64,000 bases of DNA from Lineus longissimus (Eukaryota; Nemertea; Pilidiophora; Heteronemertea; Lineidae), in NCBI RefSeq assembly GCF_910592395.1, contig NC_088323.1:7130001-7194000 (forward strand), in the 5' to 3' direction. Of the stretch, positions 43,280 to 55,850 are shown piece after piece. The translations under genes were made by a program, and so were the position numbers. The notes below the pieces were generated by a model that saw only the letters and a list, made by a program, of their open reading frames with translations, did not search any database and was not told the origin of the DNA. Positions within the stretch are counted from its first letter, which is position 1. Every line of letters begins with the position of its first letter.

Positions 43280-45246
43280 CATTGGAGATTATTCTTATCA
43301 TTCTTATCATCCTAAGCCACCTCAAGCATTCTCAACTTTACCGTCTTTCTATAAATCCGACTATAATTTACCCTTTACCGTATGTAATCGAGGTCAGAAT
43401 GTTTGTACTCGGGAATTGCATTGGAGAACGTCTTTGTCTTGCTTATCATCCTAAGCAACCTCAAGCATTCTCAACTTTACCGTCTTTCTATAAATCCGAC
43501 TATAATTTACCCTTTACCGTATGTAATCGAGGTCAGAATGTTTGTACTCGGGAATTGCATTGGAGAATGTCTTTGTCTTGCTTATCATCCTAAGCAACCT
43601 CAAGCATTCTCAACTTTACCGTCTTTCTATAAATCCGACTATAATTTACCGTATGTAATCGAGGTCGGAATGTTTGTACTTGGGAATCTGAGTGTCTCAT
43701 TTTGCATTGGAGAATGTCTTTGTCTTGCTTATCATCCTATGCAACCTCAAGCATTCTCAACTTTACCATTTTTCTATAAATCCGATTATAATTTACCATT
43801 GTGTAATCGAGGTCAGAATGTTTGTACTCGGGAATCTGAGTGTCTCATTTTGCATTGGAGAATGTCTTTGTCTTGCTTATCATCCTTAGAAACCTCAAGC
43901 ATTCTCAACTTTACCGTCTTTCTATAATTTACCGTATGTAATCGAGGTTGGAATGTTTGTACTTGGGAATCTGAGTGTCTCATTTTGCATTGGAGAATGT
44001 CTTTGTCTTGCTTATCATCCTAAGCAACCTCAAGCATTCTCAACTTTACCGTCTTTCTATAAATCCAATTACAATTTACCGTATGTAATCGAGGTCAGAA
44101 TGTTTGTACTCGGGAATCTGAGTGTCTCATTTGCATTGGAGAATGTCTTTGTCTTGCTTATCATCCTAAGCAACCTCAAGCATTCTCAACTTTACCGTTT
44201 TTCTATAAATCCAATTATAATTTACCGTATGTAATCTAGGTCAGAATGTTTGTACTTGGGAATCTGAGTGTCTCATTTTGCATTGGAGAATGTCTTTGTC
44301 TTGCTTATCATCCTATGCAACCTCAGGCATTCTCAACTTTACCGTTTTCTATAATTTACCGTATGTAATCGAGGTTGGAATGTTTGTACTTGGGAATCTG
44401 AGTGTCTCATTTTGCATTGGAGAATGTCTTTGTCTTGCTTATCATCCTAAGCAACCTCAAGCATTCTCAACTTTACCGTTTTTCTATAAATCCAATTACA
44501 ATTTACCGTATGTAATCGAGGTCAGAATGTTTGTACTCGGGAATCTGAGTGTCTCATTTGCATTGGAGAATGTCTTTGTCTTGCTTATCATCCTAAGCAA
44601 CCTCAAGCATTCTCAACTTTACCGTTTTTCTATAAATCCAATTATAATTTACCGTATGTAATCTAGGTCAGAATGTTTGTACTTGGGAATCTGAGTGTCT
44701 CATTTTGCATTGGAGAATGTCTTTGTCTTGCTTATCATCCTATGCAACCTCAGGCATTCTCAACTTTACCGTTTTTCTATAAATCCAATTATAATTTACC
44801 ATAATGTAATCGAGGTCAGAATGTTTGTACTCGGGAATCTGAGTGTCTCATTTTGCATTGGAGAATGTCTTTGTCTTGCTTATCATCCTATGCAACCTCA
44901 GGCATTCTCAACTTTACCGTTTTTCTATAAATCCAATTATAATTTACCATAATGTAATCGAGGTCAGAATGTTTGTACTCGGGAACCTGAGTGTCTCATT
45001 TTGCATTGGAGAATGTCTTTGTCTTGCTTATCGTCCTAAGCAACCTCAAGCATTCTCAACTTTACCGTCTTTCTATAATTTACCGTATGTAATCGAGGTT
45101 GGAATGTTTGTACTTTGGAATCTGAGTGTCTCATTTTGCATTGGAGAATGTCTTTGTCTTGCTTATCATCCTAAGCAACCTCAAGCATTCTCAACTTTAC
45201 CGTCTTTCTATAAATCCAATTACAATTTACCGTATGTAATCTAGGT
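43280..45246 (+). repeat. About 147-bp satellite, roughly 13 copies
   Basis: Units contain CTGAGTGTCTCATTTTGC, GGAGAATGTCTTTGTCTTGC, ATCCTAAGCAACCTCAAGC and GTAATCGAGGTCAGAATG. Some units lack AAATCCAATTATA and are about 134 bp. Three-unit blocks of about 430 bp repeat (43960-44390 resembles 44390-44820). Unit length near 49 codons makes open frames such as SVSFCIGECLCLAYHPK, but they shift between copies, so coding is not supported. Confidence 0.95.
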
Positions 45247-46090
45247 TGGAGTGTTTGTTCTTGGGAATCATCAGGCAAACACAAAAATTGTTCCCCACAA
45301 AAACATACTCTGAGGACTTGAACGCTGAATATTTCATCATGAACATATTTGCTGACAAACATGTACTTTCTCTAGATCTGATGCGATATTTTTTTGCTTG
45401 TCTGCCTAATGTCTTTGTTGTCGCACAGATTCTTGTCCTTAGATTCCTTCTCCATTGACAACACTCCCACCAGTTTCTATTTCCAGTACTACTGAAAGGC
45501 ATACATATTTATAGCAGATGCCACTTATCAATAGTAGAACTTGAAAGAAACTAGGCCAAGCGAATGTTCATCTTCCGGTTCTTGTCATTTGAACCATGCA
45601 AGGATATGCCCTCATCACCTGAAAGTGAGATACAGAGACTGATAACCGTATTTTTTTCTAAATTCATGAATAGTTGATTGATGTTTCCAAGCTTAATCCA
45701 CAACAACTAGGTGACAAAGTTCATGACATGCATTTCAAAAGGTGATGGACAATTGGAACTATTGGAGGACTACAAGCACTTGCGGGTTGTGACTACAACC
45801 ATGAAATCAATTTCTGTTGGCCTCACGGAGCTCGCTACATTCTTTAGCATTGGCTGCTGGCTTTGGCTTTTACCAAATCATTGGGATAAAGCTTAGATTT
45901 CAAAGCATTCACGTTGCCAAGGTTACAAGTTGGTAACAGAAGTTCAGGTGTGGCCCATTGAAGTTCGTTTCAATGCGATGCTGTAGGATTCAGGATGTTG
46001 TTGTTGTTGTTCTAAATATGCATCTTCTGGCAGGCAACTTCTTTTTATAAAGATTAAATTGATATTTTTCTTTTCTCGTGCTGGGTTATT
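45247..46090. other. Spacer after the satellite, nothing recognised
   Basis: No gene, RNA or mobile element is supported. A short TTG microsatellite lies near 45990-46006. Confidence 0.4.
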
Positions 46091-46094
46091 TGCC

Positions 46095-46330
46095 TGGACC
46101 TCGGAATGGCTCTTTTGCATAGAGCATAGAAGTGTCCCTCACTATTGATAGGATGCTGGTGCATTGTGAGAGAACTCGGACCCATTTATACTCTGGGTCG
46201 AGGGAAAGGATGTACGGTTAAGTGTCTTGCTCAAGGACATGCAGATGAAACAGTGCTGATCCTTCGAGTGTTGCACCCGTGACCACCTGATTATGAGCCC
46301 GGTGCTCCAAGCACTATACCACTATAATAG
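46095..46330 (-). mobile_element. tRNA-derived SINE, family B, minus strand
   Basis: Minus-strand head GTGGTATAGTGCTTGGAGC with a worn B box near 46275 (GTCACGGGTGCAACACTCG), and a body containing TGTCCTTGAGCAAGACACTT. The same body (GTTAAGTCATTTGCTCAAGG) is at 56505-56880. Confidence 0.65.
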
Positions 46331-46434
46331 TAAACTCTCTCTATCAAGATGGACAGTTCACATGAATGGAACATTCTAAAACACTTGGTTAGCAAGTAAT
46401 GACATTTTGGCTGCAGTGGGTTCGATGTTGCAAT

Positions 46435-46563
46435 CATACCAGGTTGGGTGAACCATACCAGCTTGGGTGAACCATACCCGCTTGGGTGAACCATACCCGC
46501 TTGGGTCAACCATACCCGCTTGGGTCAACCATACCCGCTCGGGTAAACCATACCCGTTTGGGT
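46435..46563 (+). repeat. 19-bp minisatellite
   Basis: Seven copies of AACCATACCCGCTTGGGTG with few changes. Confidence 0.95.
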
Positions 46564-47250
46564 TTGTACAAAATATGGAAGCACTCCAAGCAGTCAAAAA
46601 GTTGTCAGAATCATATTTAAGTGTTTGAATTTGGAGGTTGGTATTGGCTGTCTCATCAAGCACTGCCCATTTTGCCACAAAACCTCTGTTAGCCACTTCA
46701 ATGGTTTTGGCTGAGATTTTCACTCGACCCTCGTGATGTTTAGTGAGCCAATTAATACCTCCCCCTCATCATCGGTTCCTAAAGTGAGACATTCCACTTG
46801 TACATGTCGTAACCACCAGGCCAACGCTGATGCAAATGAAAGGGTTAATATAAATATCTAATACATCTAACAATAATCGCACAAGGCATTTCCGTGTTTA
46901 TTCGGTGCCCATAGCTATTTGGGCGGAGGACACCTACGCTGCCGTTGCCAAGGAAGCACATTGCTTGACGACGTACATTTATGATGATCGTCTAATGTGT
47001 GGAAACGCGCAAATTAGACTCGTTCTTAGAATCGCCGAGATAGAATCGCTGCGTGGTGTTCCTACAATAGGAGATATTCACCTGAACACCAGAAACATGG
47101 TCAGGTTAGCATGATCTGTATTTCTCTCCAGGTTCCTGGAATATGTGTTTTATTTTCTTATTCTTTGATTTATTTCGATGAAATTCACCTCAATTTCACC
47201 TTTGGCACTTTCGCCCATGTTACATCCATTCCCAGCCTATCTAAGAACCA
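46564..47250. other. Spacer, no gene recognised
   Basis: Open frames here are short and show no family resemblance. Nothing else stands out. Confidence 0.35.
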
Positions 47251-47254
47251 TCTC

Positions 47255-47500
47255 ATTATGATAGCGCAGTGGATGAGAGTCGGCCTCATGATCAGGAGGT
47301 AATGGGTTGGACTACTGGCCAAGTCACTGCTTGGTTCCCCTACCGGTCGAGTTAAAGTGAGGGCCTTCCGGTTGCTCCTTGAAACTCCTGATTGATTTCT
47401 GTGGAGACTGGGGTAATGATATGGAACCCCAAAAGCACTTTAAACAGGGAAACATGGAAAAGCGCTATATAAGCACTTAATATTAATATTATTATTATTG
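47255..47500 (+). mobile_element. tRNA-derived SINE, family A, near full length
   Basis: GATAGCGCAGTGGATGAGAG (A box) and TAATGGGTTGGACTACTGG (worn B box) lead into a body ending AAAAGCGCTATATAAGCAC and an ATT-rich tail. It matches the reversed copy at 7320-7500 in the MED1 intron. Confidence 0.85.
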
Positions 47501-48460
47501 GGCAAGGTACTTCACTTGTTCCTCTCTTTGTTTTAAATGAGAAATTATGATACTCTATCCACAGACATAAGAGGTCAGTTTCACATTCATACATTTTGGT
47601 CTTTTTCTACTGTGTGAGCCTTTATAATTTCCATTCGATATGGGAAGTACCAGGCATAGATATTGCATGATAGACAGCTTTATACCTGTCATGAGATTAT
47701 AGAAAATTGGCGAAATTCGTGAATGCAAAACTGACCACTTAAATACGCAGATAGAGTATTTGCTGTGTTCTGATAATGCGTGACCCTCAGGGGGTTAATG
47801 ATATGCATAGCTCGTTGACTTCCATATTCAATATGGCCCAGGTACAACAGAGGAAACATAACAATACATTGGTAACATTGATTAATTAATTAGTCAATTA
47901 CATAATCATTTGTAGTTTTATTGATTATTTATGTTGTTCTTCTGCAGCAGAATGATCAAAGACGGCGTACAACGGGGTCGCCCAAATGGATTTACTCCGG
48001 TCGATGTTAAATCACAACTGTGTTCAACATATTGAATACTTTTTTTGATGTTCGTAGGATTTGATCTTTGGCACTGCTGGCTGCGGTGTAAATAAAACGG
48101 CTCAACCACAGTCTTGCATAAGGTATCAGAGATTGGCCAGTCGTTGATGATAATAAATGATAAATAAAGTTCGCTAAATATAGCACCCATTCCACTGAAA
48201 ATTGACCAATGTTCAAAAGCGCTTGCTAAAAAAGTCACAAATACCACTCAAAAAATTGTTAAACCGTCGTCATTGACCAAATCTGCTAGTGCATTATAAA
48301 TAATAATCAAATTTATGTCGGTATGAATGAAAAAGACAACTGTTATGAAAATTTAACTGTGAGCAATTCTTTGGGGTCTGATAGAACATTTAGAACTGAT
48401 CAGTTTATTCCAAAGCGAAGAAAAAAAAGAAAGTTGTTCGAAATTAGAATTCAGAAATGT
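47501..48460. other. Spacer, nothing recognised
   Basis: AT-rich DNA without supported genes or repeats. Confidence 0.35.
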
Positions 48461-48470
48461 TGAATTTTCA

Positions 48471-48660
48471 GGACTGCCGGAGTAGTGCAGTGGAAACATC
48501 AGCGCCTGTCACCTCTGAGGTCCCGGGTTCAATTCCCAGTCAGCCCCGTTACACTCTCATGATAGAGAGGGCGACTCTCTTCGACAGCGTAGGTGTCCTC
48601 CGGGGTCTCCAGTTTCCTCCTACTTACAATACAATCGCCCAATATTGTTTATAGAGCTAA
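48471..48660 (+). mobile_element. tRNA-derived SINE head and partial body
   Basis: GCCGGAGTAGTGCAGTGGAA (A-box region) and GTCCCGGGTTCAATTCCCAG (B box) are followed by CAGCCCCGTTACACTC. It is tRNA-like but the stems do not close cleanly. Confidence 0.65.
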
Positions 48661-48699
48661 TAATGTCCTAGTTGACCCTCACCTCTCAACTCAGTATTT

Positions 48700-48770
48700 T
48701 TTAAAGAGAGACCCCTAGTGGCGACTTTTTGTAACTTTATCTTGCCTACCTAGCAGCTGTCCCTTTAAGG
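48700..48770 (-). mobile_element. Fragment of TTAA-flanked MITE
   Basis: GGCGACTTTTTGTAACTTTA, CTTGCCTACCTAGCAGCTG and CCCTTTAAGG match one end of the family at 20752-20975. The rest is missing. Confidence 0.7.
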
Positions 48771-48778
48771 GTTTATGA

Positions 48779-48989
48779 CTATAGGTACCACCATTTTGGC
48801 TAGAACTTGAAATCTGAAACCTATTAAATCTCTTTCAAAACAAAGTGAATGGCAATTTCAAGGGTGGGATTCGGTTCTTTTTTTTCCAGAGAACAGCCTC
48901 CCAGGTTTTAAATGGGCATTCATTTCATTTTGAAGGCGTTCTTATTGATTTTGGATTTCAGATTCTAGCCAAAATGGTGCTGCCTATTG
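48779..48989. mobile_element. MITE (GGCTAGAACTTGAAATC family), unexpanded copy
   Basis: Left end CTATAGGTACCACCATTTTG plus GGCTAGAACTTGAAATC; right end GATTCTAGCCAAAATGGTGC plus TGCCTATTG. These are inverted repeats of about 38 bp. An inner hairpin pairs AAAACAAAGTGAATGGCA with GGGCATTCATTTCATTTTG. It is the template for understanding 32475-35603. Confidence 0.8.
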
Positions 48990-49705
48990 CCAAAACTAAA
49001 GTTCCTTGACAATTAGAATGTCTTATAAGGATTGTTGACTTAAAACTATGGTGTCTCATCAACGAGTCTCTGCAGGATCCTGTGCGTGGCGTCTTCAGGT
49101 GAAGAATGATTAAAACGTTTGACTTTACACAGAACAAGATTAAATGGATATAGTTGAACCAGGCGTTAAGAAGCTGGTGAAGCTAAACACACTTCACTGA
49201 GCACGGCGGGCCTCCCGTACCCACACATCAAACCTTGCTTTCTTTCCTAACATTTTCCCTCCAAGAACTCTGAAATGATATTTCTCAGATGTTCATTGTT
49301 GCGTGTTCATCAAGATAACATGAGCTTTTCACGAAATTGTATGCCATAACCGTCATTTCCTCAGCTGCCAAAATCCTTTATTGACATTATGCTCTTCTCA
49401 GGAATATCCTGTTGACCTTTTTAGGAAGAAAAGGGCACTGAACTGTTTTTGCAACTCGGGTGCCTTTCCGTGTAGAAAACCTTTTATCTTTATATTTTTT
49501 AGCAAGCTTGCCTGATACATGGGATAGGAGATACAGTACTGTTGTCATAAAGCTATTTGTGGTGGTATATATCGGGCGATATTGATTCACAGAATGACTG
49601 ATATGAATGATTGAAAGAATTTCTTTATGATGGGACCATCCGCAATTTGATTTATGGAATGGGGGACAAGATTGCTGCCACTATGAATGTGACATTCTCT
49701 AATAC

Positions 49706-50379
49706 GCTGTGATCAGGAGAACAGGTCATGCAACCAGGAAAACAGGTCAAATGGTCTGGAGAAATGATCATGTGATCAGGAGAACAGGTCATGCATCCAG
49801 GAGAACAGGTCAAATGGTCTGGAGAAATGATCATGTGATCAGGAGAACAGGGCATGCATCCAGGAGAACAGGTCAAATGGTCTGGAGAAATGATCATGTG
49901 ATCAGGAGAACAGGGCATGCATCCAGGAGAACAGGTCAAATGGTCTGGAGAAATGATCATGTGATCAGGAGAACAGGTCATGCATCCCGGAGAACCGGTC
50001 AAATGGTCTGGAGAAATGATCATGTGATCAGGAGAACAGGTCATGTGATCAGGAGAACCGGTCAAATGGTCTGGAGAAATGATCATGTGATCAGGAGAAC
50101 AGGTCATGCATCCAGGAGAACAGGTCAAATTATCTGGGGAAATGATCATGTGATCAGGGAACAGGACATGCATCCAGGAGAACCGGTCAAATTATCTGGG
50201 GAAATGATCATGTGATCAGGAGAACAGGTCATGCATCTAGGAGAACAGGTTAAATGATCTGGGGAAATGATCATGTGATCAGGAGAACAGGTCATGCATC
50301 CAGGAGAACAGGTTAAATGATCTGGGGAAATGATCATGTGATCAGGAGAACAGGTCATGCATCCAGGAGAACAGGTCAA
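49706..50379 (+). repeat. 63-bp minisatellite, about 10-11 copies
   Basis: Units contain GAGAACAGGTCATGCATCC, AGGAGAACAGGTCAAATGG and TCTGGAGAAATGATCATGTG. The length is 21 codons, so both strands stay open (168 and 173 codons) while copies keep length. The unit itself is built from a shorter GGAGAACAGGTCA motif. Confidence 0.95.
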
Positions 50380-50844
50380 TCAAAGAGCAGGTTTTTGGCT
50401 ACTTTGGATGAATTCATCACTCAAAGGTTCAAACATGCAAATGTAAAAACAAAAGATCATAAACAGAACCCTTATCATGCTTGTTTTTGGTAGTAAAAAA
50501 GCGACCTCTACCATTGGTCTTGTTATTCGACTTTGCCATAGTGTTGAAGTATCGCATAAAAAATTCAGCATTCCAATCGAATCTGTAGTATGAGTTGATT
50601 TGATAAGGTAACAATCAAGAACCTAATCAAACATGTCAGAATTCCTTTCTCTCGATACAAAGGGAACTGGTATGTATAATATAATTGCAAATATGGATTT
50701 CTTTGGCTGCCGGTCGTGGTCTCGGTGAGGCTAATCGACAAGGAGCAAGGCATGTGGATGAAAAGCTACCAGCAGCACCAGCCCTAATCCTTGCCTATCC
50801 ATTTCAATACTATCTCATTTCCTGATTTAGGATACTGTTACACA

Positions 50845-51092
50845 GCTGTGGGGTGGATAGCCTACCATTACACAACGACTGAGGTGAATTGCCTACCGTT
50901 ACACAACAGCTGCGGTGAATTGCCTACCGTTACACAGCTGCTGAGGTGAATTGTCTACCGTTACACATTGACTGAGGTGAATTGCCTACCATTACACAAC
51001 GGCTGAGGTGAATTGTCTACCGTTACACATTGACTGAGGTGAATTGCCTACGGTTACACAACGGCTGAGGTGAATAGCCTACCGTTACACTA
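50845..51092 (+). repeat. 30-bp minisatellite, about 8 copies
   Basis: Unit GCTGAGGTGAATTGCCTACC plus GTTACACAAC, with small differences between copies. Confidence 0.92.
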
Positions 51093-52440
51093 TGACCTCA
51101 AATCTCAAAACTAAGAGCAATTGAGCAATAGTGATGTTTGCTATCTTAATAGTCATGATATTTGGCATATCGAAATAAAATCCTGCGCACCGAGACATTT
51201 GAGGTCAAAATTACGGATAACCAAGGTTGGACAAGGATGGATATCAGTGGTTGGTGTGTAGTTTTCTGCGCCTTGGGTCTTTGACGGCAGCGGCAAAGTA
51301 ATAGAATGGAGAGCGATGGAGAATTAGAGAATCTGTGAGGATTTATCAACTTACGACAAAGATAACGAATTTCCCCGAGGCATGAATGGGTATGTAGAAT
51401 AGTGTGTGATTAAGTCCCCTGCAGACAGGTGATTTTTATCACCGCAACCTGTGATAATTTTCGATGCAATGAACGATAAAATAAACTTTTCTGCATGATG
51501 CGATAAAACTTGTCTGTGTGTAAATAATTTGTTTTTGCTTCATTTCTTTTATTGTTTGGTCGTATGGACAATAGATAAAGGATAACCACGGGCCTAACCG
51601 CCCTGCAAACAAGCGATTTAAATAACTGCGTCCTGTGATAATGATCACATAATTCTAATGATACATTAACTGGTGGGCGTAGATATATCGTGTCGTGGGA
51701 GATTGGTCACATATCTCTAGGTTAGCTTTTAGGGAATAAAAAAGCCGTCTGGTAATGGTTTTGTTGCACAATAATGTAATACCGCTGATAGGCGGGCATA
51801 AATATCTTGTAAAAAAGGCAGGTGGGTGTTTTTTTGGTTGTGTATCTTCTGGCACTGAGAATGAAATGTATCATAGCCTGAGAGGTACGATATGGTTACT
51901 GTAAAAGGTGTAGGCGGTATGGATACTGCCTTTATTGAACTGCTGATGTCACTGCTAATAAAATATCTTATAAAAATGTCAGGTTGGATCCATTTGGTCA
52001 AATATCTTCTGGCATTAAGCAGGAAAAGTTTCATAGTCTAAAAAATGTGCGTTATGACTATTGTATCATAACAGTGGAAAGAAATATCTTTCAGTGCGTT
52101 ATGCCAAGTGCTTAGATAATAACAGGTGGGCCTAAATATCTAATTTGCGGGGTTGTAATTATTTTGTAGTTATTTGGTCATATATCGTTTTGCTGGTATC
52201 ATCAAGCTATGTTCGTAGTTATGTCTTATGCAATTGTTTACATTATATGCGACTGATTAAGACAAACGCCGACTATGTGTGTGATCAGAGTAGGATGTAC
52301 CATCATATGAACAACTCGAAGTCCATGGAGAGATTTCCCAAGTAGGTGCTAAAATATTTCTTTCCGAAATTTGATTTTTTGGCAGTCTTCTCAGTTTTCA
52401 GCTTAGGAATTTCTTTAGTGCTTATTGAGTGGAGCTTCTT
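51093..52440. other. Spacer with short repeat fragments
   Basis: Contains CAAACAAGCGATT family pieces at 51415-51480 (CCCTGCAGACAGGTGATTTT) and 51600-51655 (CCCTGCAAACAAGCGATTTA). Related blocks at about 51655-51880 and 51890-52130 share AAATATCTT.T..AAAA..CAGG.TGG words. No gene recognised. Confidence 0.4.
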
Positions 52441-52448
52441 TCAGAGGC

Positions 52449-52535
52449 GCGGGGCAGTGTAGTGAGTCAGGTCTTTTTGCTCGGGGTCAAAAAGTCCCTG
52501 GTTTGAACCCCACAGGGGCTTGAGAATCAAGGCGG
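52449..52535 (+). mobile_element. tRNA-like SINE head fragment
   Basis: GCGCGGGGCAGTGTAGTGAG (A-box region) and CCCTGGTTTGAACCCCACAG (B box). The body is not recognisable. Confidence 0.5.
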
Positions 52536-53530
52536 TTGTCTTTGCCTGTGCTTGTCTACATGCTATTTGCTATTTCTTGATTTTTCAAAGAAACTCAAAT
52601 TTTCATGAATTTCACTTCATGGATTACTTAATTTCCTTCAGTTTTCTAACAAAAAACCCCACTTTTGTGAATTATATTTTTGCATATCTAGATTATTTGC
52701 GAAATTTTTGAAAATAAAACGACCCAAATGGTCTAGGAAAATTTGGTGGTTAATGCAGTACCTTAACCCTTTAAGGACTAAAGGTATTTTGATGATCACA
52801 CGAATAGAAAATGTACAGTGTAGAATCTTGGAAATCCACTCTGAGTGTTTCTAAATCCCGGACTAGGCCATTTGCTGCAGCCGGAACGAAATTCTAACGT
52901 GTACTCTATTGTTTGCAGAGATGCAGATCAGGCCGTAACGACGGAAATTGGTTCCTCGCAGCAGTGCGAGATTAGTCCTCAAAGGGTTAACACAGTCAAA
53001 AGTCATAGGGGCACAAATAGTACACTTTGATCTCATTATTGACAAATCTTCCTACCCAAATGATGAAAACCTTGACCTTCAGAGCATATATTTGATCACC
53101 AGTAATACCTGATCGCGGCCCATCGTACCGCGACACTCACCGATAATTTGCACGCTATAGAGTAAACGTTCCGTCTGATCGATCGTCCGATCACATCCAA
53201 TCACATCTTATCAATATCGTGTCGACAAGTTGCCGTCAATAAAAGCTCGCAGCACGTGTGACGGCATGTAGATTCGGCTCGAGGAGAGTCACTTGGAAAT
53301 GTTTGTTTCGAGCTTGTTGGGATAAAAACTCGGGAGCTGCAGGGTAGAGGTGCATACTTTAAATTGCAGGGGTGTTTGCAGTCCCCTGCTCTGTGGTGAG
53401 GATAGCCAGGCTCACATGCAATGGTGTGTGGGTGAAACTGGGGGAGGGTCACTGCACTTTTGTGTTTGTCATCATCGATTCATGATTTGATGTACTATAA
53501 CTGTATGATGAATATACCCGCAGGGGAAAG
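52536..53530. other. Spacer, no gene recognised
   Basis: No array, element or exon supported. The stretch around 53100-53240 is somewhat richer in CpG (GATCGCGGCCCATCGTACCG). Confidence 0.35.
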
Positions 53531-53966
53531 ATCTTTTTGTTGCACCTTGCAGCGATTATAATCACAGGTCATAGCGATTTAAAACGCTTGTTTGCATGGC
53601 ACTTGAAGTTGCATACATGGCATATTTGGATTTATTTTCAGAAAGATTTCGCATATTGTACTAACACTTATAAGGCTGAGACACAAGAGCCGCCTTGTCC
53701 GATAATGATAAATACGCCAATACAAATATCCCATAAGTACAATGTCAAGTGTGTTGACCAATGGGGCAGTGTCACATAATCATCATACGTACAAGATATC
53801 ACTACTCTGTTATGATCTCGGGGACGTTATTCAAACATTGGCGTCATTAGGGACGATTCATCTTCACGCGACGCTGCCTGTAATCATGAATTGATCTCCG
53901 CGACCTGTGGGGGCTATCATTTATCACCGACGATTAAAATGGGTGATTTGATTTGATCGGACCACA

Positions 53967-54068
53967 TTCATCATCATCATCATCATCATCGCCACCACCA
54001 CCACCACCACCACCACTACCACCATCATCATCATCATCATCACCACCACCACCACCGCCACCACCACC

Positions 54069-54100
<32 letters not shown>

Positions 54101-54110
54101 TATTATCATC
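53967..54110 (+). repeat. CAT/CAC trinucleotide microsatellite
   Basis: Alternating blocks of (CAT)n and (CAC)n over about 145 bp. Open frames of Ser/Pro or Met/Val on either strand are artefacts. Confidence 0.97.
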
Positions 54111-54432
54111 ATTCTACAGGGATAATCTTGTCTCTCAGTGTCCCATTTCTCAGATATGCCTCCAATGGCATACTTTTGATGGTGAGCGAGGAGAGGAAAC
54201 CACGACCCTATCAAAGTGACCTCTGTGAATATCCCCTACACTGAATGTATTGATTTTGTGACTGAGAACTTGCTGTAGCACCTGGCATTATCCAGGACAA
54301 TAGAGAGGTTCAGCTTTTGCTTCGAGAACGAAGTGACTTTTTTCTCCGGTTGTTGTCATCGGGTCAGGTTTGATTGTTTTGGTATTTTTTGGCGCTCTAG
54401 GGAAAGGGGTCCTGAAAAATGGAAAAATGTAC

Positions 54433-54654
54433 TTAAAGAGACAATATAGGCAGCAGCTAGGCAGGCAATATAAAGTTACACGAAGTCGCCAATAGAAGTC
54501 TCTCACATCTCACAGTACGTCGAAATGATTCACGCTTGTACGATGAATATATTTAGTGCTGAATCTGACATGACCTAGTACTATTACTGTGTATATTAGT
54601 CACCTGAAAATGGCCAAATTAGCCCCTTTGCTCCTGCCTGTAGTACCCCTTTAA
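54433..54654 (+). mobile_element. MITE with TTAA-flanked ends, copy 3
   Basis: Starts TTAAAGAGACAATATAGGC and ends CTGTAGTACCCCTTTAA, with GTAC outside on both sides. It matches 20752-20975 along its length. Confidence 0.82.
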
Positions 54655-54659
54655 AGTAC

Positions 54660-55380
54660 GCCCCCTTACCTCAAATATGCTAAAACTTGGCATTCATAGA
54701 ATGTCTACAAAATGGCATTGTTGAAATTTATAACATATTTAAGCAATTTGAAATGTTCTAAATCGGGTTTAGTTTTCGATTTTTTCACAGAGTAGACCTC
54801 TACAGTTCCACAGAAAAAAATATGTCTACAAATTAGCGTGCCTGCGGGTATCAAAGGTGTTGCTGGCTAATGAACTTGAAATATGAGTTAAGTACGTATA
54901 GTTCAAACAACACTCGTCTCATAAGAAAGAAGTTGAACTTTGTTCTGACGCTCACTTCATATATCAAGATCAAATGACGAAATGTAATTTCTTTTGAAAA
55001 TTGAATTATTTGAACTTTGTGCAATGGCTATCAGGAGTCTGGCTAAAGACAAAAGTTGCTCGAGGCTGTGTAATGATTTATCGAGAATGTGACTTGAGCA
55101 CTTACATTTCTCATGAGGTTTTGTCAGGGGTGAGAGAGTTTGAGTTCAAAGTTATCTAGAGTGAAAATCGGATTAATTAGGTACACTGGTTCCTGAAAAA
55201 CCCAAGTTCGACTTTGGGCTTGTAGCAATTTTACAGGTGCAATTTTACAGGTGACAATGCATTGATGCATTGTCACCCTAAAGACTCAAAATCCGGAAGT
55301 CCATGCAACATGAAGTTATTCCGAGTCATCTCGTCATTGTAAAACCGGCATGAACAACAAGGGTTTTTCACTCACTGCGG
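54660..55380. other. Spacer with a weak dispersed repeat
   Basis: AAACTTGGCATTCATAGAAT and GGCATTGTTGAAATTTATA resemble words near 57160 and 63520-63580, suggesting an old dispersed repeat. No gene recognised. Confidence 0.4.
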
Positions 55381-55434
55381 CGTATTGGACACAATATTTG
55401 AAGGGGATTTCGAAAGACCGACGTCTCAGCCAAC

Positions 55435-55850
55435 TTTTTACATTTTCTTGGGCGGTGAAATGAACCTTCTCATTTCCTGTTGAAAAGTCCGGCGCAGATC
55501 AGTAAGCTAGACTCGGGCTGATGAACAAGTGGACAATTGGGTCACATTCAGAAACTCACTCTCTTCTGTTTATGAGTACAGCACAAACCAGTTAGCTAGA
55601 CTCGGCCTGATGAACATGTTGGCAATTGGGCGAGCAATAGGGGTCACATTCAGAAACTCACTCTCTTCTGTTTATGAGTACAGCACAGACCAGTTAGCTA
55701 GACTCGGCCTGATGAACATGTGGACAATTGGGCGAGCAATAGGGGTCACATTCAGAAACTCACTCTCTTCTGTTTATGAGAACAGCACAGATCAGTAAGC
55801 TAGACTCGGCCTGATGAACATGTGGACAATAGGGCCTGCCATTCGGTTCC
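55435..55850 (+). repeat. About 100-bp tandem repeat, four copies
   Basis: Units share CACATTCAGAAACTCACTCT, TTCTGTTTATGAGTACAGC and TTAGCTAGACTCGGCCTGAT. A single diverged copy sits in the MED1 intron at 6395-6570. Confidence 0.9.

Noticed and set aside
43263-45244. Cys/Leu-rich frames (SFCIGECLCLAYHP) suggesting a secreted or membrane repeat protein
   Set aside because: The frame shifts between units because unit length varies from about 134 to 148 bp; no start, splice or poly(A) signal fits.
48471-48545. Functional tRNA gene
   Set aside because: A and B boxes are present, but the acceptor and anticodon stems do not pair well and SINE body sequence follows.
53924-54219. Proline- or methionine/valine-rich short frames
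   Set aside because: They arise from the CAT/CAC microsatellite.
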